A stretch of 10,723 nt of DNA, taken from NCBI GenBank assembly GCA_051877275.1, contig JBJEIS010000135.1:1-10723 (forward strand), read 5' to 3'. Under the pieces are notes generated by a model that searched no databases, was not told the DNA's origin, and worked only from the letters and a program-made list of their open reading frames with translations. This document shows positions 5,738-10,723 of this stretch, one piece after another. The position numbers and the translations under genes were made by a program. Source of the DNA: RUG11462 sp051877275 (GTDB taxonomy: Bacteria; Bacillota; Clostridia; Oscillospirales; Acutalibacteraceae). Numbering within the stretch: the stretch's first letter is position 1; every line of letters starts with the position of its first letter.

Positions 5738-6679
5738 ATGTGGACCGTATATGTTTTAGCAAGCATATTATTATGGGGAGTAACAAGTATCTTCTATAAA
5801 AAAGGTGCAAACAAAGACGATAAATATATTCATTTTAAATTTTCTATTATTACCGGTTTAATATTTCTTATAATTGCGCTGTTTTACATAATAGTACGAG
5901 ATGAACCGTTCACAATATGGGAAAGCGCAATACGTTTTTGGCCTGTAACAATTTTCGGAATTATATACGCAATCGGTAATACATTTACATATAAAGGCTT
6001 TCTATATAACGATGTTTCGATAGTTGCTCCAATAGAAAACACAGCAAACGGTTCTTATGTAATGATTTTAATTGTTATGTATGCTTTACTTGGAAGAGTT
6101 GATTCTATATGGGAAATTCTTACCGTTTATAAAATCATAGGCATCATTTGTATATTCTTTGGTCTTTTTTTTCTTGGAATCGTACAGCATAATGAAGCAA
6201 AAACTTTAGGAAAAAAAGAAAAATTCAAAGGCGGTGCAACCGCACTCATTTTTCCGCTGATTTTTTCTTTGATGGACGGACTTGAAACTGTTGTAACCGG
6301 TGTATGTTTAGATAAAAGCTTTGGTTATGCAATGCCTGAAGGCGACAGTGTTATAATTGTCGGAATGGAATATGCCGTTTTCGCAATCGCTTTTTGGATA
6401 TATGTTAGCAAAAAGGAAAAACGAATATTTAATCCGGTGTCAAAACCTAATTTGCCTTTTATCGGCGGTGCTTTATGTGATAATATTGCCATCGTAACTT
6501 ATGCATATGCTATGGCTATTGATTCTGTTGCAACAGATCCTATACTTGCCGTTTATCCGGTTATTACGGTTTTGTTGTCAAGAATCATTTTAAAAGAAAA
6601 GCTATCAATAAAACAATATTTGTGTTTGGCTCTTCTGCTTATCGGCAGTATCGTTATTGTAATAGGACAAAATGTTTAG
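5738..6679 (+). CDS. DMT-superfamily (EamA-type) transporter
   Basis: A 313-residue inner-membrane protein with about ten hydrophobic helices arranged as two repeated halves, typical of EamA drug/metabolite transporters. The end of the second repeat is characteristic: YAMAIDSVATDPILAVYP at 257-274, the conserved LKEKLS at 285-290, then a last helix near 294-311. The first half shows the matching TYKGFLYNDVSIVAPIENT at 84-102. A charged cytoplasmic linker (about 151-165) joins the halves. The substrate cannot be told from sequence; family members carry amino acids, nucleotides, sugars or metabolites. GAGGA at 5726-5730, 7 nt before the ATG, supports the start. It is first in an operon with the MATE-GHKL gene, which starts 22 nt after its stop. 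Confidence 0.88.
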   Translation: MWTVYVLASILLWGVTSIFYKKGANKDDKYIHFKFSIITGLIFLIIALFYIIVRDEPFTIWESAIRFWPVTIFGIIYAIGNTFTYKGFLYNDVSIVAPIENTANGSYVMILIVMYALLGRVDSIWEILTVYKIIGIICIFFGLFFLGIVQHNEAKTLGKKEKFKGGATALIFPLIFSLMDGLETVVTGVCLDKSFGYAMPEGDSVIIVGMEYAVFAIAFWIYVSKKEKRIFNPVSKPNLPFIGGALCDNIAIVTYAYAMAIDSVATDPILAVYPVITVLLSRIILKEKLSIKQYLCLALLLIGSIVIVIGQNV

Positions 6680-6701
6680 AACAAATAAAGAAAGGAATAG
6701 C

Positions 6702-8405
6702 ATGGGAAAATATTTTTGCAATAAAAAATTTCACTCGTTGTTATTTACAGGCTCGGTTACAATTATAATGCAATATTTGCTGATCCTTTCAGATACGATT
6801 GTAGTCGGAAATATTTTGGGTGAACAAGACTTAGCGGCAGTAAATGTCATTAAGCCTTTTCAATCTTTTTCATTTTTTATTTCTTCTTTAATTAGCATCG
6901 GAACATCGGTTTTTTATTCCTATGAAATGGGAAAGTTTAATAAAACCAAAGCAAACGAGTTATTTGGGCAGAGCATTATTTTATCTGTGATTTCAGGATT
7001 ACTCTTATTTGCTGTTGGTTTATTCGGAAAAGGCTTGTACTTTAACTATCTTAGCCTATCTCCTCAAGTAGCATCGGCATCTTCTGATTATTATTTTTAT
7101 TATCAGTTTGTTATCATGTTATTACCGTTATACACGGTTTTGCTTGAGCTTGTATATGCAGACGGCGATGAGTTGATATGCAATATTTCAAGTGCAGTGC
7201 AAATGGGTGCAAATATTCTTTGCTCAATACTTCTTTGTTTGCGAATCGGAATTAAGGGTGTAGGGCTTGGTACTTTGCTCGGCATAGTTTTAAGTATTGC
7301 AGTTTTGCTTGTACATTTTTTCAGAAAACAAAATTCACTAAAATTCGTATGGCATATCGGCCTTAAAGATATTTTGAGAGTGCTTAAATGCGGAATTACC
7401 GATTCCAGCGCATATTTATTTATGGGTATGACTTCGTTTGCAGCCTCAAAATTTGTTATATATTATTTCAGCGAATACTATTTGCCGGTGCTTTTGGTAG
7501 TTTTGAATATTTTTGAATTAACTATTGTGTTTGACGGCATCGGTCAGGCAGTTACTCCTATTGTAAATGTATATCGAGGAGAAGGAAACCATGTAGGCAT
7601 TAAGCGAATTATGAAAACTGCGCTTAAATTTGCAATTGCAGAAGGAATTATCCTGTCAATACTCTTATTTATGTTTGGAGGCAATATTGCAGAGTTATTC
7701 GGTCTTGATGATATTCAGCTAATAAAAATGAGTAAAGTTGCTCTTCGACTTGTAAGTCCTTTCTTTTTCTGTTCCGGTGTTCTGTTTTTGCAAACCACAT
7801 ACTATATGATAATAGAAAAAGTAGTTCTTGCAACCGTAATTACAGGAATAAAGGATTGGTTGATTCCGTCTGTTTTATTGTGTGTTTTCGGGATTGTGTT
7901 TGATATAAACGGTGTGTGGATAGGATTAGGATTATCTCCGTTTTTCTCTGTCGTAGCGGTAGCACTTTTCGTTTATATTCGATACGGTAAGAAAAAATTC
8001 CCGCTGTTGCTTGAAAATGATACAAAAGAAATCTATATTTTCGATACCAAACTTTCAGAACAAAACATTGTAAAGTTAAGAGATGATGTCGAACAACTTC
8101 TTATAAGAAAGCAAATTTCTCATAAAAGCATTACTCGCATTATGCTGTTTATTGAAGAAATCGGTATGTTGATTTATGAGAATAATCGTGGTAAAAAGAT
8201 AACTTGCGAATGCAGCGTTATGATTGATGACGATATTCAAATAATTATGCGAGATGACGGTGTAATAAACGATCCTACAAATCCAGACAATCAAATAATT
8301 TCGCTTAGAAGTTATGTAGTTGCACATTTAATGATTCATATGCCAAATAAGCGAAATTTAGTGACCACAGGCTATAACAGAAATATGTTTAGATTTGAGA
8401 AATAA
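6702..8405 (+). CDS. MATE-type transporter fused to a degenerate GHKL ATPase-like domain
   Basis: A 567-residue protein. Residues 1 to about 430 form a polytopic MATE-family module of roughly twelve helices; SDTIVVGNILGEQDLAAVNV at 30-49 is the typical first-helix MATE signature (D..vvG...G...lAAv). Residues 440-567 are soluble and resemble RsbW/HATPase_c_2 domains: LFIEEIGMLIYENN at 482-495 aligns with the N-box (usually EE...N), IIMRDDGVINDP at 514-525 with the D-box (DxG kept), and TGYNRNMFRF near the end with the usual final strand. The N-box Mg-binding Asn appears to be replaced by Leu490 and the glycine-rich lid is missing, so ATP hydrolysis is doubtful. MATE proteins exchange cations for drugs or metabolites. 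An in-frame ATG at 6672 overlaps the upstream stop, but AAAGGA at 6691-6696 favours 6702. The substrate and the role of the tail are unknown. Confidence 0.85.
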   Translation: MGKYFCNKKFHSLLFTGSVTIIMQYLLILSDTIVVGNILGEQDLAAVNVIKPFQSFSFFISSLISIGTSVFYSYEMGKFNKTKANELFGQSIILSVISGLLLFAVGLFGKGLYFNYLSLSPQVASASSDYYFYYQFVIMLLPLYTVLLELVYADGDELICNISSAVQMGANILCSILLCLRIGIKGVGLGTLLGIVLSIAVLLVHFFRKQNSLKFVWHIGLKDILRVLKCGITDSSAYLFMGMTSFAASKFVIYYFSEYYLPVLLVVLNIFELTIVFDGIGQAVTPIVNVYRGEGNHVGIKRIMKTALKFAIAEGIILSILLFMFGGNIAELFGLDDIQLIKMSKVALRLVSPFFFCSGVLFLQTTYYMIIEKVVLATVITGIKDWLIPSVLLCVFGIVFDINGVWIGLGLSPFFSVVAVALFVYIRYGKKKFPLLLENDTKEIYIFDTKLSEQNIVKLRDDVEQLLIRKQISHKSITRIMLFIEEIGMLIYENNRGKKITCECSVMIDDDIQIIMRDDGVINDPTNPDNQIISLRSYVVAHLMIHMPNKRNLVTTGYNRNMFRFEK

Positions 8406-8432
8406 AAATTTTTATAGAATAGGATAACAAAT

Positions 8433-8846
8433 ATGTCTGAAAACAAATCCATTTGGCAGATGATTAAGTTTACGCTGTTTTCAATTTCAGCAGGCATTAT
8501 TCAAGTAATCTCGTTTTCTTTGCTTAATGAGCTTTTAAAGCTTGATTACTGGGCGTCTTATCTTACAGCACTCATATTGTCAATACTTTGGAATTTTACG
8601 CTTAACCGCCGCTATACCTTTAAATCTGCAGCTAATATTCCTATTGCTATGGCAAAAGTATTTGGTTATTATCTTGTTTTCACACCGCTTTCAACCTGGT
8701 TAGGCTCTTTAGCCGAAAGCTCTGGTGTAAATGAATATATTGTACTTGCAGTTACTATGATAGCAAATTTTGTAACAGAATTTTTATTCTGCAAGCTTAT
8801 TGTCTACCGCAATCAAGAAAATACAAGAAATCAAAAAGCTAACTGA
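8433..8846 (+). CDS. GtrA-family membrane protein
   Basis: A 137-residue protein with four hydrophobic helices (about 10-31, 40-56, 72-91, 102-124) and the family motif LWNFTLNRRYTF at 52-63, plus the conserved late helix ending FLFCKLIVYR. GtrA-like proteins help move or present polyprenyl-phosphate-linked sugars across the membrane for glycosylation of O-antigen, teichoic acid or other envelope glycans; many are uncharacterised. AGGA at 8421-8424, 8 nt before the ATG, sets the start. It follows the MATE-GHKL gene by 27 nt and is last in the operon. No glycosyltransferase lies beside it, which leaves its partner open. The stop codon falls inside the terminator stem. Confidence 0.9.
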   Translation: MSENKSIWQMIKFTLFSISAGIIQVISFSLLNELLKLDYWASYLTALILSILWNFTLNRRYTFKSAANIPIAMAKVFGYYLVFTPLSTWLGSLAESSGVNEYIVLAVTMIANFVTEFLFCKLIVYRNQENTRNQKAN

Positions 8847-8866
8847 TTTTAGTCAGTTAGCTTTTT
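8833..8866. terminator. Bidirectional terminator between gtrA and the Dabb gene
   Basis: AAAAAGCTAACTGA at 8833-8846 pairs perfectly with TCAGTTAGCTTTTT at 8853-8866 (14 bp, 6-nt loop). The A/T ends provide a U-tract in both directions, so it can end both the plus-strand operon and the minus-strand gene that stops at 8883. The gtrA stop codon (8844-8846) lies in the left arm. Confidence 0.9.
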
Positions 8867-8882
8867 AGTTCTATTAATTTTT

Positions 8883-9176
8883 TTAAACATCAAAATCCAA
8901 ACAGCTTCTCACTGCCGTATAAGGTCTTACCTTTGTATCGGCTACTTCTACATGTGCCGGATGGGTTGAGTAGTTTTTCAATGCTTCTTCGCTTTCAAAG
9001 GTAGAATCAAGCATTACATCGGCATTTGAACTTTTAAGCCCGTTTGTGTTCACTTTAATGTCAATAAGTCCCGGTATTCTGCCTTGAAGCCCCTCAAGAC
9101 CTTCCTTAATTCCAAGCTTTATTTCATCTGTTTTAAATTCATCTTTTAATGTCCATAAAATAATATGCTTAACCAT
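8883..9176 (-). CDS. Dabb-family (stress-responsive A/B barrel) protein
   Basis: A 97-residue soluble protein with the Dabb ferredoxin-like alpha/beta fold pattern: MVKHIILWTLK at 1-11, IPGLIDIKV at 34-42, DVMLDSTFESEEAL at 53-66 and the conserved NYSTHPAHVEV at 68-78. Family members form dimeric barrels; some are plant stress proteins or small enzymes, but most bacterial ones have no known reaction. A longer frame begins at 9215, but the ATG at 9176 has GGAGGAAG (9188-9181) 7 nt upstream by its core and fits the family N-terminus; the extra residues overlap the -10 box. It is monocistronic, with its own promoter and a shared convergent terminator. Confidence 0.9.
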   Translation of the reverse strand: MVKHIILWTLKDEFKTDEIKLGIKEGLEGLQGRIPGLIDIKVNTNGLKSSNADVMLDSTFESEEALKNYSTHPAHVEVADTKVRPYTAVRSCLDFDV

Positions 9177-9203
9177 AATACTTCCTCCGCAGCTTTTTTG
9201 AAA

Positions 9204-9232
9204 ATTATAACACAAAATTTTAAACTTGTAAA
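9204..9232 (-). promoter_or_regulatory. Sigma-A promoter of the Dabb gene
   Basis: On the minus strand TTTACA (9232-9227), a 17-nt spacer and a perfect TATAAT (9209-9204) lie just upstream of the ribosome binding site and the start at 9176. It faces away from the acyltransferase promoter, and the two -35 boxes are 23 bp apart. Confidence 0.85.
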
Positions 9233-9255
9233 GAAATATAGATATGTCGAATACC

Positions 9256-9284
9256 TTGATTTTATGTTAAAATTAGTATATAAT
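9256..9284 (+). promoter_or_regulatory. Sigma-A promoter of the acyltransferase gene
   Basis: TTGATT at 9256-9261, a 17-nt spacer and TATAAT at 9279-9284. The leader before the ATG at 9314 is about 23 nt and is mostly the ribosome binding site. Confidence 0.82.
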
Positions 9285-9313
9285 TGGCATATATCATAAA
9301 AAAGGGGAATTTT

Positions 9314-10396
9314 ATGACTTTTTCAAGAGAAGATACAAAAGCGATTAAAGCAATCGCTATTATATTAATGCTATATCACCATTTATTCGCTTTTCCGGAC
9401 AGAATACCTGAAGGCAAGGAATGTATTTCAATTTGTTCAATTTTCGATAATACTTCTGCATATTTTATCGGCAACTTTGGAAAAATATGCGTTGCTCTAT
9501 TTTTATTTTTAGGTGGATTAGGAACCTATCTATCTTTTAAAGATAAAGATAATCTTTCAGATACCATAATAAGAAAAGTTTCAGGCTTATATAAAGCTTA
9601 TTGGAAGGTTTTTATTATTTTTATTCCGATATGTCTTTTTATCGGGGTTGAACGAGTTACCCCAAATTTATATAGCTTTATTGAGAACTTTTTAGGAATA
9701 AATATAACTTATAACGGCGAATGGTGGTTTTTTACACCGTATTTGCTTTTAATAATAATTTTTCCGCTTATTTTCAGACTGATGCGTCGCGGTAAAAGCT
9801 TTTTAACAGATGTATTTATAATTTCCTTTTTACATGCAGTTATAACTTATTTATTGCCTAATGTTTTAGAGCAAGAATGGGCTTCAGAATTTGCAAACTC
9901 ACTCTTTGGATTTCATACTATTAATATGCTCAGCCTCTTACCTATATTTGCAGTTGGATGCGTCTTTGCAAAATATGATATTCTTTCTAAAATTAAAACA
10001 AAAACTTCATCCAACCCTGTTTATCTTATAGTTGCAATAGCTATACTTTTTTCAGTAGTTTATTTGAGATATATGACCGGCGGAGTATATGACTTCTTAT
10101 ATGCTCCTGCTTTAATAATATCAATAATGATTTTATTAAATACAAAGCTTACCTCTTTCTTGCGCAAAGGGCTTGCTTATATAGGAAAGCAAAGCACAAA
10201 TATGTGGCTTATTCATAGTTTCTGGTGTTATAGTATTATACCTAAAATAGTATATGCTCCGCGATATACCCCATTAATTTTCTTATGGCTTTTTGTTTTA
10301 AGCTATGTAAGCTCTATATTAATTGATTTATTTTACAAAGCCATCAAATTTATATACACTAAATTAAAATTCAAACTACAAACTAAAAAAGCTTAG
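9314..10396 (+). CDS. Acyltransferase-3 family membrane protein
   Basis: A 360-residue protein with about ten membrane helices, matching the acyltransferase-3 (OafA/NodX-like) fold. Family features are TKAIKAIAIILMLYHHLFAF at 8-27 with the essential histidines 22-23 at the end of the first helix, GEWWFFTPYLLL at 135-146, and STNMWLIHSFW at 294-304. Such enzymes move acetyl or other acyl groups from the cytoplasm to sugars or lipids on the outside of the cell. The acceptor is unknown here. A TTG at 9284 would extend the frame, but it overlaps the -10 box; the ATG at 9314 has AAGGGG at 9302-9307, 6 nt away. It is a single-gene unit ended by a terminator. Its closeness to gtrA hints at envelope glycan work, although it has its own promoter. 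Confidence 0.88.
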   Translation: MTFSREDTKAIKAIAIILMLYHHLFAFPDRIPEGKECISICSIFDNTSAYFIGNFGKICVALFLFLGGLGTYLSFKDKDNLSDTIIRKVSGLYKAYWKVFIIFIPICLFIGVERVTPNLYSFIENFLGINITYNGEWWFFTPYLLLIIIFPLIFRLMRRGKSFLTDVFIISFLHAVITYLLPNVLEQEWASEFANSLFGFHTINMLSLLPIFAVGCVFAKYDILSKIKTKTSSNPVYLIVAIAILFSVVYLRYMTGGVYDFLYAPALIISIMILLNTKLTSFLRKGLAYIGKQSTNMWLIHSFWCYSIIPKIVYAPRYTPLIFLWLFVLSYVSSILIDLFYKAIKFIYTKLKFKLQTKKA

Positions 10397-10408
10397 AAAT
10401 AAATTATG

Positions 10409-10444
10409 AAAGAACCTCCCGAATTAATTTCAGGAGGTTCTTTT
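10409..10444. terminator. Intrinsic terminator of the acyltransferase gene
   Basis: AAAGAACCTCC at 10409-10419 pairs perfectly with GGAGGTTCTTT at 10433-10443 (11 bp, 13-nt loop), then T-rich sequence on the plus side. On the minus side only a short TTT follows, so it would act weakly as the terminator of the gene that stops at 10454. Confidence 0.88.
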
Positions 10445-10453
10445 ATTATACTT

Positions 10454-10723
10454 TTAAAAATAAACAATATTTGTTACAATACTCTTCCCTACTATATCAA
10501 CAAATCCATATGACGGTCTGCCTTGATTCGGGTGAACACAAGAACCCGGATTCATTATATACATTCCGTCAATATAATCAGTATAAGCTTCATGAGTATG
10601 ACCGAAAAGCACAATGTCTGCCTTTCGGCGTTTTCCCTCTTCAATAATTTTTTGGTATCCCATTTTCACATAATACTTGTGACCATGGGTAAAAAACACG
10701 GTTTTTGAGCCTACTTTGATTTC
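10454..10723 (-). CDS. YfcE/MJ0936-type metallophosphoesterase (C-terminal part)
   Basis: The frame is open from the window edge to a TAA at 10454, giving the last 89 residues of a protein whose start lies outside. It shows the late metal-binding motifs of the calcineurin-like YfcE family: TVFFTHGH near visible residues 8-15 and DIVLFGHTHE with GHTH about 25 residues later, then MNPGS and the family ending SYGFVDI. These His residues bind the two metal ions. YfcE-type enzymes are cytoplasmic phosphodiesterases with manganese dependence; the physiological substrate is usually unknown. In many Firmicutes this gene follows rdgB (the XTP/dITP pyrophosphatase), which could lie just beyond the window. 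No internal start is likely, because the essential N-terminal Asp/His motifs must be upstream. Confidence 0.9.
   Translation of the reverse strand, partial: EIKVGSKTVFFTHGHKYYVKMGYQKIIEEGKRRKADIVLFGHTHEAYTDYIDGMYIMNPGSCVHPNQGRPSYGFVDIVGKSIVTNIVYF

Noticed and set aside
7103..8327. Minus-strand frames of 60-83 codons over the MATE-GHKL gene
   Set aside because: Antisense shadows with no ribosome binding site or domain.
10523..10708. Plus-strand frame over the metallophosphoesterase gene
   Set aside because: Antisense to a protein with clear GHTH and THGH motifs.

Overview
The window looks like chromosomal core sequence from a low-G+C, endospore-forming Firmicute, most likely a gut-type Clostridia (Oscillospiraceae/Lachnospiraceae-like). 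Reasons: AT-rich spacers, AGGAG-type ribosome binding sites, near-consensus sigma-A promoters, a BofA-type and a SpoVAE-type sporulation protein, a DUF6514-type protein, and a tRNA gene that encodes its own CCA. I see no phage, transposon, CRISPR array or rRNA.

Layout. (1) 1-2365, sporulation-flavoured: a cysteine-rich conserved protein (minus), a bofA-like gene (plus), a small DUF6514-type gene behind an exact consensus sigma-A promoter (plus), tRNA-Ala(GGC) with promoter and intrinsic terminator (minus), and a spoVAE-like gene standing alone (minus). (2) 2405-5584, purine nucleotide synthesis: a terminator-like hairpin with no obvious client, an exact TTGACA-17-TATAAT promoter, purB, guaA 12 nt later, and a strong terminator. 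(3) 5633-8866, a three-gene membrane operon: a DMT/EamA transporter, a MATE-type transporter carrying a C-terminal GHKL (RsbW/HATPase-like) domain that lacks key ATP-binding residues, and a GtrA-family protein, closed by a convergent terminator that overlaps the gtrA stop codon. (4) 8883-10396, a Dabb (stress-responsive A/B barrel) protein and an acyltransferase-3 membrane protein, transcribed divergently from back-to-back promoters. (5) 10454 to the end, the C-terminal part of a YfcE/MJ0936-type metallophosphoesterase (minus).

How the genes fit together. purB and guaA form a clear functional unit, catalysing the last steps toward AMP and GMP. BofA and SpoVAE both act in sporulation (control of pro-sigma-K processing; dipicolinate/spore maturation), and the cysteine-rich protein may belong with them, but that is inference. 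The DMT, MATE-GHKL and GtrA proteins are probably co-transcribed. GtrA and acyltransferase-3 families often serve cell-envelope glycan or lipid modification, so a surface theme is possible but not proven. The least ordinary object is the MATE-GHKL fusion: a flippase-like membrane protein with what appears to be a non-catalytic ATPase-fold sensor tail.
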